This document shows, piece by piece, positions 32,355 to 40,120 of a stretch of 43,316 nucleotides of DNA (positions are counted from its first letter, which is position 1; each line of letters opens with the position of its first letter). Both the position numbers and the translations under genes were made by a program. Source of the DNA: Crenarchaeota archaeon 13_1_40CM_3_52_17 (GTDB lineage: Archaea; Thermoproteota; Bathyarchaeia; 40CM-2-53-6); contig MNGN01000002.1 of assembly GCA_001918745.1 (NCBI GenBank), forward strand, positions 1-43,316, in the 5' to 3' direction. The notes under the pieces were generated by a model, which was given only the letters and a program-made list of their open reading frames with translations, searched no databases and had not been told where the DNA came from.

Positions 32355-32560
32355 TCTTGCGTCGCGAGGTGTTCTGTGCAAGACCCCCCTCTTAGAGATG
32401 TTTTCTGGCTGTCTGGCACTGATTCCCTGCGAGTCTCCGGCTTCAGGGCGTGGTCTGGGCTTGGATGCTAGGGCAAATCTAGCGGTCCTCAGGAAGAGTT
32501 TGCTAGGCAACTAAGGGACATCGCGCCAGATTCGAGATCAGAGCTGAAAATAAGCGATTT
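32355..32560 (+). repeat. ~210-bp dispersed repeat, copy 2
   Basis: Partner of 9077-9292, same orientation. Shared blocks: TCTTGCGTCGCGAG, TCT.TGCAA.ACCCCCCT, TTTTCTG, TCTGGCA, GAGTCT.CG..TTCAGGG, CTAGG, and CCAGATTCGAGATCAG.GCTGAAAAT..GCGATTT at the right end. It lies in a ~630-base gap without genes, between the small membrane protein and the aldo/keto reductase; nothing else is visible in that gap. Confidence 0.6.
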
Positions 32561-32794
32561 ACGACGGAAAAGCGATGCCTCATGGAGAGCGAGGAACGTG
32601 AAAACCGACCCTTACCGGGGTGACACCTGAGCAGAAGAGAGCAGCCCCGGGGGGAAATTGATGTTCGTCGCGGAAGAAATGTCTGGCAATAGCCTGTCTC
32701 GAAGCCGAGACACGTGCAACCGTCCACGATTCTCTTGTCCCGCTTCAAGGTTAATCTAGTGATTACTCACGAACTCATTTCTTTGAAGCCTCGG

Positions 32795-33739
32795 ATGAAG
32801 TACAGAGTCCTTGGAAAGACGGGTTTGAAAGTGAGCGAAGTTGGTTTCGGGGCCTGGGCGATAGGCGGCAACGCCTACGGGAACAGCTACGGACCCACCG
32901 ACGACAAACAGTCGCTCGCAGCCATCGGAAGAGCGCTGGAACTGGGATGCAACTTCTTCGATACTGCCGATGTATACGGTCACGGGCACAGCGAGGATCT
33001 ACTTGGCCAAGCACTCGAAGGTCACCGATCGGATGTTATCATCGCCACGAAAGTTGGCGGCGACTTTTACCATGGAACTCCTCGAATGAATTTCAACTCT
33101 GACTATCTCCAGTTTGCCCTGGCGAAAAGCTGTGAACGACTAAGGTCCGAATATATCGATCTCTATCAGCTGCACAACCCTCCAATCCAACTGGTCAAAG
33201 ATGGGAGGGTCTTCAAGACCCTTGAGAAGTTCAAGGCCGCGGGAAAAATCAGGCACTACGGTGTCTCTATTCACGATCCGCAAGAAGGGCTTCTCGCGAT
33301 GAGAGACCATGAACTGGGAGCTATCCAGGTCGCATTCAATATCCTGCGGCAGGAGGCTAAGAACCAGCTCTTTCGTGAATCAAACAAGAACAATGTAGGG
33401 ATCATCGCCCGAGAACCGCTTGCGAACGGGTTCCTCGCTGGCAAATTGAAGGCCGACTCCGGCTTCCTCGAAGGAGACATCCGGCACAATTTTCCCCCTG
33501 ACTACATCTCCCAACTCACACTGGCAACTAACAAGCTGAGATTCCTGGAATCTAATAGTCGAACGCTCGCGCAAGCAACCATAAGGTTCGTGCTAGACCA
33601 CAAAGACGTATCGACGGCAATCCCTGGAGTGAAGACGCCTGAACAGGTCGAAGAAGATCTCGTTTCCTCCGAATCCCCCTCATTGACAGGCGAGGAACTT
33701 CTTCGAATCAAGTTCCTTCGCGATCAAGGGTTCACTTAG
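32795..33739 (+). CDS. Aldo/keto reductase
   Basis: A 314-residue NADPH-dependent reductase. The catalytic tetrad is complete: Asp and Tyr in FFDTADVYGHGHSEDLLGQA, Lys in VIIATKVGG, His in LYQLHNPP. IGGNAYGNSYGPTDDKQSL, GIIAREPLANGFLAGK and AIPGVKTPEQVEED are typical of the YajO/tas-like branch acting on sugars or carbonyls. The start is ATG 32795, which begins MKYRVLGKTGLKVSEVGFG; the frame extends to 32714 without homology. The DUF309 gene follows 28 bases after, so they may be co-transcribed. Confidence 0.9.
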   Translation: MKYRVLGKTGLKVSEVGFGAWAIGGNAYGNSYGPTDDKQSLAAIGRALELGCNFFDTADVYGHGHSEDLLGQALEGHRSDVIIATKVGGDFYHGTPRMNFNSDYLQFALAKSCERLRSEYIDLYQLHNPPIQLVKDGRVFKTLEKFKAAGKIRHYGVSIHDPQEGLLAMRDHELGAIQVAFNILRQEAKNQLFRESNKNNVGIIAREPLANGFLAGKLKADSGFLEGDIRHNFPPDYISQLTLATNKLRFLESNSRTLAQATIRFVLDHKDVSTAIPGVKTPEQVEEDLVSSESPSLTGEELLRIKFLRDQGFT

Positions 33740-33767
33740 TACGGAACGACCCCAAACGCGGGCGAGA

Positions 33768-34370
33768 ATGACGAGATACCTCGTAAGGCTTGAAAACAAC
33801 CAATCCCACGCACCGAACGACACGAAGATTATGCAAACGAAGATCCGAGAATTACTGGGGTCCACGGATAAGATCGGGAACCTTAGGGTAAGCACAACTG
33901 CCATTGAGTTCGACCTCTTCGCGGCGCCATCCGATCTCGGCAGAACCAAGAATCTCCTCGAAGCCAAGATCTCCAAGGTCATAACGCTCAGATCCCTTGA
34001 ATCGCGAATTTCTACGAAAACGAAGAGAGAAGCGCTGCGAGAAGGAATCGATCTGTTCAACCAGGAGAGGTTCTGGGAAGCTCACGAGGTCCTGGAGGAG
34101 ATCTGGCATCCCGCAACAGGTGTCGACAGAGATGCGATTCAAGGCCTGATCCTGACCGCTGCAGCGCTCGTTCATTACCAGAAAAACGAGAAATCCATTT
34201 GCATCTCAATCCTTGGCAGGGCAAGGGAAAAATTGGGCACGCTCAACGAATTCAATGGCGTTGACGTAAAACGCCTCAGAGCAAAAATTGATCGTATCTT
34301 GAAAGACAACACGCCGACATTGATCCGGATAAATTGGATAAAGACGAAAAACGCCCCGCCTGCTCGCTGA
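33768..34370 (+). CDS. DUF309 protein with N-terminal extension
   Basis: Residues ~85-165 are a DUF309 domain with its signature LFNQERFWEAHEVLEEIWHP (~100-119) and IQGLILTAAALVHYQK (~125-140). This family is a small helical bundle of unknown function with conserved Glu/His residues. The N-terminal ~80 residues (TRYLVRLENNQSHAPNDT, IRELLGSTDKI, LFAAPSDLGRTKNLLEAK) form a separate ferredoxin-like or alpha/beta module not usually present. ATG 33768. The end is close to a small convergent membrane gene at 34427. Confidence 0.75.
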   Translation: MTRYLVRLENNQSHAPNDTKIMQTKIRELLGSTDKIGNLRVSTTAIEFDLFAAPSDLGRTKNLLEAKISKVITLRSLESRISTKTKREALREGIDLFNQERFWEAHEVLEEIWHPATGVDRDAIQGLILTAAALVHYQKNEKSICISILGRAREKLGTLNEFNGVDVKRLRAKIDRILKDNTPTLIRINWIKTKNAPPAR

Positions 34371-34426
34371 GGGTCTCTTCCCTTTTTGGGGGAGTGGTGA
34401 GAAGGATCAAGAGAATCTCTGGAGCG

Positions 34427-34582
34427 TCAACGAGACCAGACGAACTCGGCAACAACAGCGACGACGAGAGCCAGTCCTCCACCGAGCAGAATCGATGGAG
34501 TACGGAGAAGCGTGAAACCTCCCACAACAACGACGAGGAGTACGAACAGTACGAGTAGATCAGCGATGAAGTTCTTGTCCAC
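34427..34582 (-). CDS. Small two-helix membrane protein (51 aa)
   Basis: GTG at 34582, preceded by GGATC seven bases upstream, opens a 51-codon frame. It encodes a polar start (VDKNFIAD), a first helix LLVLFVLLVVVVGGFTLL, the short loop RTPSILLGGG, a second helix LALVVAVVAEFVW and a final SR. The hydrophobic pattern is far more coherent than the competing frames over the same bases (34334-34558 plus, 34276-34596 minus). Function is unknown. It falls between the convergent DUF309 gene and the PRODH end. Confidence 0.55.
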   Translation of the reverse strand: MDKNFIADLLVLFVLLVVVVGGFTLLRTPSILLGGGLALVVAVVAEFVWSR

Positions 34583-34686
34583 TTGATCCGTATCAATCGC
34601 CTAGGTTTCTCAGCCTTATCGCGTCGAATGTTCAGCCGACGGTCGGAAACTGTACATAAGCTCTACTTCGCGTTCTTTCGCATCGT

Positions 34687-35538
34687 CTATCCGGTTATGG
34701 ATCGTAGGAGGAGTAGAACGTTCCGCTTCCGCTCGCGCATCCTTCTCTTACTATAATTGTACCATTCAGGTCCGTATGGAATGTATTCGCTTACGCGGTA
34801 CCCTTCCTCCACCAAGCTTGGCTTCAAGTCGTCTCTGATGCCCTTCAATAGTTGGAATTCGAAGGCTCCTTTGAAGTCCCTCGCCATTGCTCTAGCCTTG
34901 TCGAGGAGTTTTCCATCATGGGTGCCAATCCCGAAGTGGTCTCCTTCCGCGAATAGCGTTTTCATGAGTTTGAGGTAGTTGGCGTCGACATCGCTTCTCT
35001 TGCTGTAAGCCACCTCTGCGTTCTCGGGGTAGGCGCCCTTTACCAGCCGGACCCTTCCCCCGCGAGGTAGAAGATTCTTTAGATCGGACTCGGAGCGCTT
35101 CATGTTTGCTTGCAGACAAATGCCCAAGCGCGGATAGCTTGGAAGAATTTCGAGATATGTCTGTACAGTCGCCTCGGTGTATGGTGAATTCTCCATATCT
35201 ATCCAGACGAACTCGTCATCTGTCGCGGCCTCTTCCAAGATTCGTAGGAGATTCGATTTGTACAAGCTAGGATTCGCAGCAAGCCCAATCTGGGACGGTT
35301 TAACAGAAATTGTCCCCTCAATCTTCTCCGCTCGTATCCGATCCAAGAGTTTGAGATACTCTTCGGTGTAACTTTGAATCAGCTTCTGGTCCGGAGTGTG
35401 TTCGCCGAGTCGGTTGAGGATTGCCCTCAGTTTTCTATTGTTCGCGTCGTGGGCAACTTTGACAGCGTCTTCAAGCGAGTATCCTGCAATCCATCTCTTC
35501 GCCACACGGTAGAGAAGTCTTTCAGTTATGCCTGGCAT
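34687..35538 (-). CDS. putA-like: Proline dehydrogenase
   Basis: An FAD enzyme of 283 residues that oxidises proline to pyrroline-5-carboxylate. The beta/alpha barrel signatures are present: GTISVKPSQIGLAANP, FVWIDMENSPYTEATVQTYL, GICLQANMKRSESDL, GRVRLVKGAYPENAEVAY, GIGTHDGKLLDKA, FEFQLLKGIRDDL, and the C-terminal substrate-Arg motif YGPEWYNYSKRRMRERK. It is the single-domain (PRODH only) form; the pyrroline-5-carboxylate dehydrogenase is not adjacent. It closes the aromatic catabolism operon, 82 bases after the Fe-ADH gene, linking proline and tyrosine use. Confidence 0.9.
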   Translation of the reverse strand: MPGITERLLYRVAKRWIAGYSLEDAVKVAHDANNRKLRAILNRLGEHTPDQKLIQSYTEEYLKLLDRIRAEKIEGTISVKPSQIGLAANPSLYKSNLLRILEEAATDDEFVWIDMENSPYTEATVQTYLEILPSYPRLGICLQANMKRSESDLKNLLPRGGRVRLVKGAYPENAEVAYSKRSDVDANYLKLMKTLFAEGDHFGIGTHDGKLLDKARAMARDFKGAFEFQLLKGIRDDLKPSLVEEGYRVSEYIPYGPEWYNYSKRRMRERKRNVLLLLRSITG

Positions 35539-35620
35539 GAAGACATGACCTAGTACTCTGCAAGCTCAGAGCTGAGTTGCCGATGATTCTCGGGGTTAAG
35601 GGTTTTCATCTTTCCAGCCA

Positions 35621-36727
35621 TTAGAGTATGGCTTCTAGAACGTCTAACGCCATTGAGTATTCGGATGTCCCGGAGGCGTCTCTCGCAATAGATGGCAGAT
35701 CTTCTTTCCTGATCCCGTAGTCGCTTAGGTTCTTGGAGAGCCCGAGGTCTTTGACGAGGTCCTGGACTCGGTCGGCAGCATACTGTGCCTGTTTGTCTGT
35801 GCTCAGCCCTTTCAGGTCGTTTCTTTCGGCCACAGCGACTAATGCTAGCCGTTCCGGATATTTCCGAGCCTGGTGTCTCATTACTTCGGCGAGCGTTAGA
35901 CAAGAAGTGATGCCGTGGGGGATGTTCCAGGTGGCGCCGATTACGCGGCCTATTGCGTGGCTCAGTCCTGTTCCGACGCTTTGAACTCCTGCGAAGGACA
36001 TCCATGCCGCGATCTGACAGGCGAGACGGGAGGATGTTTCTGCAGGATTTTTGGCCGAGAGCTTGAGATTCTGGAAGAGAAGCGTGATCGACTCAAGCGC
36101 AAGAGCGTCTACGTATGGTTGGTGTTTGGGCGAGTAAACGGATTCGATAGCATGGTCAAGGCTCCGGATTCCGGTAGCCGCCCAGAGCCATGATGGTGTA
36201 TTGATCGTGATTTTCGGGTCAAGGAAGATGAAGCGTGGAACGAGCCGTGGATCGCGAACCCCAGTCTTTCTTTTCGTCGTGTCATCTGTCATTCCTGCAG
36301 AATATGAGAATTCGGCGGCCGAGAGTGTCGTGGGGATAGCAAAGTGAGCGAGGGTAGGTTTAGCGAAGTTTTCTGAGAGCTCTTTCACAACGACTTTAGT
36401 GGTGTCGATAGGGCTGCCGCCTCCAAGGCTCACTAGAGAATCTGCCCTAGCGTTGTGTGCGTCACTGATTGCTTGCTTTATGCCACTGATCGGAGCGTGC
36501 TGTTTGACCCCTGAGAAGACGCCGGCGAGCTTTCGTCCTGACGCTTTCTCAACTACGTCTACTAGTCCAGTCTTGTCCGCTATGGTCTGTCCTGTTATGA
36601 CGAACGGACGCTGTGAACCAATTCTGTCAAGCTCTTCGGCTAACCGCGAAATTGACCCGGGTCCGAAATGAACTCTCTCAATGGGCAGGTAGGAGTACTC
36701 GCCACTGACGACTTGAATCTCGGGCAA
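35621..36727 (-). CDS. Iron-containing alcohol dehydrogenase family protein
   Basis: A 368-residue group III ADH. The NAD loop GGGSPIDTTKVVV (~93-105) and metal residues in SLDHAIESVYSPKHQPYVDA (D and H, ~190-209) and GLSHAIGRVIGATWNIPHG (H...H, ~255-273) are all present. In sequence it resembles maleylacetate reductases and other Fe-ADHs that reduce oxo-acids. Its place in the homogentisate operon, 29 bases after the dioxygenase gene, suggests action on a ring-cleavage product or a related aldehyde, but the substrate is not determined. Confidence 0.85.
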   Translation of the reverse strand: MPEIQVVSGEYSYLPIERVHFGPGSISRLAEELDRIGSQRPFVITGQTIADKTGLVDVVEKASGRKLAGVFSGVKQHAPISGIKQAISDAHNARADSLVSLGGGSPIDTTKVVVKELSENFAKPTLAHFAIPTTLSAAEFSYSAGMTDDTTKRKTGVRDPRLVPRFIFLDPKITINTPSWLWAATGIRSLDHAIESVYSPKHQPYVDALALESITLLFQNLKLSAKNPAETSSRLACQIAAWMSFAGVQSVGTGLSHAIGRVIGATWNIPHGITSCLTLAEVMRHQARKYPERLALVAVAERNDLKGLSTDKQAQYAADRVQDLVKDLGLSKNLSDYGIRKEDLPSIARDASGTSEYSMALDVLEAIL

Positions 36728-36756
36728 GAGCGTCAGCTTTGGACTTGGAACAGTGT

Positions 36757-37923
36757 CTATTTCTTGACTGGCGTCTGCCAGCTGAAGGGATAGTTTGGAT
36801 CGTCAAACTTCTCAGCGACCGAGGTTACTTTCAACGGCTTCTTCGTCTCGATCATGATCGCAAGCTCGTTTGTCGAGTCCTTTCCGAGGCTCGCCTCGAC
36901 AGCTCCTGGCTGTGGTCCGTGGTGTACTCCTCTCCGGTGGAGAGTGAACGATCCTACTTCTATTCCTCGACGGCTGCTGAAATCTCCGCTTACGTAGTAG
37001 AGGACTTCGTCGCTGTCAATGTTGCTGTGGTTGTACGGGACAGGTATGGCTTGGGGATGGTAGTCGAGTTTTCGCGGAACGAATGATAGTACGTCGAATC
37101 CCGGTGCTTCGAAGGTCTGGTGAATGGGTGGAGGTTGATGGACCCGTCCGGTTAGGGGCTCGAAATCGTTGACGTTGAAGATCCATGGATAGAGATAGCC
37201 GTCCCAGCCGACAACATCGATGGGGTGGTAATCGAAAACATAAGACATCAACGAGTTGTCGATCTTGACCCGAACCTCAAACTCCCCGGAGTCGCCATGC
37301 GGCACAAGTTTCTCAGGTCGCCGAAAATCTCTATCGGCGTAAGGCGCCAGCTCTACCAGCTGGCCGTAGTCGTTTCTGTATCGTTTGGGAATCTCGATAG
37401 GCCCCGCGGATTCGATTACCATGAACCGGTTGTCCTTTCCATCAAGATGGATCCGGTACGTCGTTCCTCGCGGGACGACGACGTAGTCTCCCTCGTGGAA
37501 GGGGAGGATTCCGAATACAGATTCTAGGCTTCCTTTTCCTTCGTGGATGAAGTATAGCTCGTCTCCTTGGGCGTTTCTGAAGAACCAGTCCATGCCCTTG
37601 GAGGGTCGGACTGTTGAGACGAACACGTCATCATTGTAGAAGAGGGGCTGGCGTCCTTCAACCGGGTCCTTTGCCAGTTCGGTGTTCTTGGTGCGGACGT
37701 GGTGGTGTCGATGGAGGTCTGGTTGCCATCGAGTGATCGCGAGTTCCTTGAGCTTCTTGATGTGGGACACTTTGGTCGGGGGATTGATGTGGTAGAGGGT
37801 TGAGTAGACTCCGGAGAACGCTTCGGTCCCGAAAACCTCTTCCTGATACAATGACCCATCTGGCTTTCGGAACTGTGTATGCCTCTTGGCGGGAAGTTTG
37901 CCGAGGCTGTAATAACTAGGCAA
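36757..37923 (-). CDS. hmgA: Homogentisate 1,2-dioxygenase
   Basis: It opens the ring of homogentisate with O2, giving maleylacetoacetate. The 388-residue cupin begins KRHTQFRKPDGSLYQEEVFG, then INPPTKV, FVSTVRPSKGMDWFFRNAQG and YVVVPRGTTYRIH. The Fe-binding part shows IPVPYNHSNIDSDEVLYYV (His and Glu) and LHRRGVHHGPQPGAVEASLG (~325-345, His). This is the shorter bacterial/archaeal form (human enzyme 445). It lies six bases after the FAH gene, a compact operon. Confident. Confidence 0.9.
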   Translation of the reverse strand: MPSYYSLGKLPAKRHTQFRKPDGSLYQEEVFGTEAFSGVYSTLYHINPPTKVSHIKKLKELAITRWQPDLHRHHHVRTKNTELAKDPVEGRQPLFYNDDVFVSTVRPSKGMDWFFRNAQGDELYFIHEGKGSLESVFGILPFHEGDYVVVPRGTTYRIHLDGKDNRFMVIESAGPIEIPKRYRNDYGQLVELAPYADRDFRRPEKLVPHGDSGEFEVRVKIDNSLMSYVFDYHPIDVVGWDGYLYPWIFNVNDFEPLTGRVHQPPPIHQTFEAPGFDVLSFVPRKLDYHPQAIPVPYNHSNIDSDEVLYYVSGDFSSRRGIEVGSFTLHRRGVHHGPQPGAVEASLGKDSTNELAIMIETKKPLKVTSVAEKFDDPNYPFSWQTPVKK

Positions 37924-37929
37924 TCGTGG

Positions 37930-38940
37930 TCACTCTGAGGGTTTCTCGGGGCGTATAACTTTGTTTCTCAACTGTCCCAGTCTTTCTATCTCAAGCTCTA
38001 CGGTGTCTCCGGGTTTGAGCCAGGGATGCACCTCTTGTCCAAGTTCCAAGAGTGATCCTGTTCCGACGGTCCCGGAACCGAACACTTCTCCGGGTTGGAG
38101 CTGAACGGATTGCGAGGCCCGGGCTATCATCTGCGGGAAGGTCCAGTGCATCTTGTCCATGTTCCCGATCGAGAGTTGCTTGTTGTTGATTTTGGCGGTC
38201 ATCTTGAGGTTGAACTTGCCAGGCGCTGTCTTCCGGTCTTGTAGCTCGTCTGGGGTGACGAGCCACGGTCCGAGTGAGGTGGCGAAGTCCTTGGCTTTGG
38301 CTGGGCCTAGTCCGATTTTCATCTCGCCCACCTGAACATCCCGTGCACTCCAATCGTTCATTATAGTGTAGCCTGCGATGTGGGCTTCTGCTTCCGATTC
38401 TGGTATGTCCATTCCACCTCGCCCGACTACGCACGCAATCTCAAGCTCGTAGTCGAGAGCCTTAGCGTAGGATGGATAGGGGACGTTTTCTTCTGGACCG
38501 TAGATTACGTGCGGGTTTGAGTAGTAGAAGGCGGGAAACTCGTACCATTCTTGGGGCATTGGAAGGCCTCGTCGGGCTCGGGCCGTCTTGACATGTTCTT
38601 CGAATGCATAGAAATCTCGCAGGGTCGGAGGGTCTGGAACTGGAGCTTTGAGCCCGGCATCTTCGTTCCGGATCATGAATCGGTTGACATGCTCTGGTGG
38701 GATTCGGTTAAAGATCCTCCACGACACGGATTGGAGATCGTCCAGGAGTTTAGGGTTCCGGGATAAGATCCCTCTGATAGTGATCGCAGCTGGTAGGTTT
38801 TGAATTGATCGAGGAGCTGGAATCTTCAGCTTCTCAGCTGTGCCGGCAACTCGTTCGATGTCTAGTATCCATTCTCCCCACAGCAGCCCGGTACGGGTCT
38901 TGGTCGCTGTCTTCTTTGTGCTGTAGGCGACCAGTTTCAT
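37930..38940 (-). CDS. Fumarylacetoacetate hydrolase family protein
   Basis: A 336-residue FAH-fold hydrolase, the size of the bacterial short fumarylacetoacetases. Motifs: YPSYAKALDYELEIACVVGR (metal Glu pair), IAGYTIMNDWSARDVQVGEM (metal Asp), GLGPAKAKDFATSLGPWLVT (Lys/Asp) and GEVFGSGTVGTGSLLELG near the C-terminus. It would release fumarate and acetoacetate. No maleylacetoacetate isomerase lies in the operon, and archaea lack glutathione, so it may hydrolyse maleylacetoacetate directly. Gaps of six bases on both sides show tight co-transcription with hmgA and hppD. Confidence 0.88.
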   Translation of the reverse strand: MKLVAYSTKKTATKTRTGLLWGEWILDIERVAGTAEKLKIPAPRSIQNLPAAITIRGILSRNPKLLDDLQSVSWRIFNRIPPEHVNRFMIRNEDAGLKAPVPDPPTLRDFYAFEEHVKTARARRGLPMPQEWYEFPAFYYSNPHVIYGPEENVPYPSYAKALDYELEIACVVGRGGMDIPESEAEAHIAGYTIMNDWSARDVQVGEMKIGLGPAKAKDFATSLGPWLVTPDELQDRKTAPGKFNLKMTAKINNKQLSIGNMDKMHWTFPQMIARASQSVQLQPGEVFGSGTVGTGSLLELGQEVHPWLKPGDTVELEIERLGQLRNKVIRPEKPSE

Positions 38941-38946
38941 CTGAGG

Positions 38947-40035
38947 CTAGAGGTTTCCCCGTTTCGCCTGTTCCGCTTCTATGGACTGGAAGAGGGCTTT
39001 GAAGTTGCCTTTTCCGAACGATTCGCTTCCCTTTCTCTGGATGAGCTCGAAGAACAGGGTGGGCCGGTCTTGGAGGGGTTTGGTGAATATCTGGAGCATG
39101 TAGCCCTTCTCATCCTTGTCCACCAGTATGCCAAGACGTTTTAGATCATCTATCCTCTCCGAGATTCCTCCGACGCGCTTAGGAAGTTCTGCATAGTAGC
39201 TGTCGGGTGTGCGCAAGAATTCTATTCCGCGCTCGGCCAATCTTGCGACGGTGGCGACGAGGTCTTCGGTGGATATGGCGAGGTGCTGGACTCCAGCGCC
39301 CTTGAAGTAGTCTAGATATTCTTGTATCTGCGACTTTCTCTTTCCGGCGGCCGGCTCGTTGATCGGGAACTTGACAGTCCCACTGGGATTGCGCATGACC
39401 TTGGAGCGGAGGGCGGAGTATTCGGTGCTGATGTCCTTGTCGTCGAAGCTGATGAGCTGTGTGAACCCGAAAACGTTGCCGTAGAATTCTACCCAATAGT
39501 CCATCTTTCCCTCTTCCACGTTAGCGACTACGTGATCGACGTGTTTCAGGCCGACAGACTCCTCTTTCCCTGGGAATGGTGTGTATCCGGGGGCGAATAT
39601 TCCGCGATAGTCGTGACGTTCGATGAACGTATGAACGGTATCGCCGTAGGCTGCGATAGCGGCGCCGCGGATGGATCCATGATCGTCTTTGAGTACTTTT
39701 GGTGCTTGTATTCCCTTGGCGCCACGCCGAAGGGCTTCTTTGTATGTCCAGTCAACATCCTTGACGCGCATGGCGACGTCGGCTACACCGTCTCCGTGGG
39801 TGATTACGTACCTGGAGATCGGATGGTCTGGAATTAGGGAGGAGGTTAGTAGGAGTCTGATATCGCCTTGCTGCATGAGATAGGAGGTCTTGTCTTTGAC
39901 TCCTGTCTCAGGTCCGCTGTAGGCGACGGGTGTGAAGCCGAAGCCGTTTTTGTAAAAGTAACTGGCTTGTTTCGCGTTTCCAACGTAGAGCTCAACGTAG
40001 TCTATTCCCTCGATAGGCAACGCGTCGTTCTTCAA
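38947..40035 (-). CDS. hpd: 4-Hydroxyphenylpyruvate dioxygenase
   Basis: A non-heme Fe(II) enzyme that converts 4-hydroxyphenylpyruvate to homogentisate with O2. At 362 residues it has two vicinal-oxygen-chelate halves. The N-terminal IEGIDYVELYVGNAKQASYF starts the first. Fe ligands in the second half are His in GLKHVDHVVANVEEG (~165-179), His in GAGVQHLAISTEDL (~242-255) and Glu in PTLFFELIQRKGSESFG (~327-343). The C-terminal GKGNFKALFQSIEAEQAKRG is diagnostic. It is the first gene of the five-gene operon. A promoter with symmetric elements lies 25-45 bases upstream. Confidence 0.95.
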   Translation of the reverse strand: MKNDALPIEGIDYVELYVGNAKQASYFYKNGFGFTPVAYSGPETGVKDKTSYLMQQGDIRLLLTSSLIPDHPISRYVITHGDGVADVAMRVKDVDWTYKEALRRGAKGIQAPKVLKDDHGSIRGAAIAAYGDTVHTFIERHDYRGIFAPGYTPFPGKEESVGLKHVDHVVANVEEGKMDYWVEFYGNVFGFTQLISFDDKDISTEYSALRSKVMRNPSGTVKFPINEPAAGKRKSQIQEYLDYFKGAGVQHLAISTEDLVATVARLAERGIEFLRTPDSYYAELPKRVGGISERIDDLKRLGILVDKDEKGYMLQIFTKPLQDRPTLFFELIQRKGSESFGKGNFKALFQSIEAEQAKRGNL

Positions 40036-40057
40036 TCTTGGATCGAGGGGATCGTTC

Positions 40058-40080
40058 TAGGTTGAACCTTTTAACCTATT
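40058..40080 (-). promoter_or_regulatory. hpd operon promoter with palindrome
   Basis: The plus strand holds AGGTT-G-AACCT followed by TTT and another AACCT (40060-40078). The minus-strand reading AGGTTAAAAGGTT includes a TATA-like TTAAAA about 30-38 bases before the hpd ATG, so the mRNA would be nearly leaderless and the palindrome would overlap the TATA box, as in archaeal repressor sites. Confidence 0.4.
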
Positions 40081-40120
40081 TCTCGCCTCCCGAGATGGAG
40101 GTTACGAGATCGACAGTAGG

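Noticed and set aside
34334-34558. Plus-strand frame of 74 codons after the DUF309 gene
   Set aside because: Low-complexity acidic tail that is the complement of the two-helix membrane protein on the minus strand.
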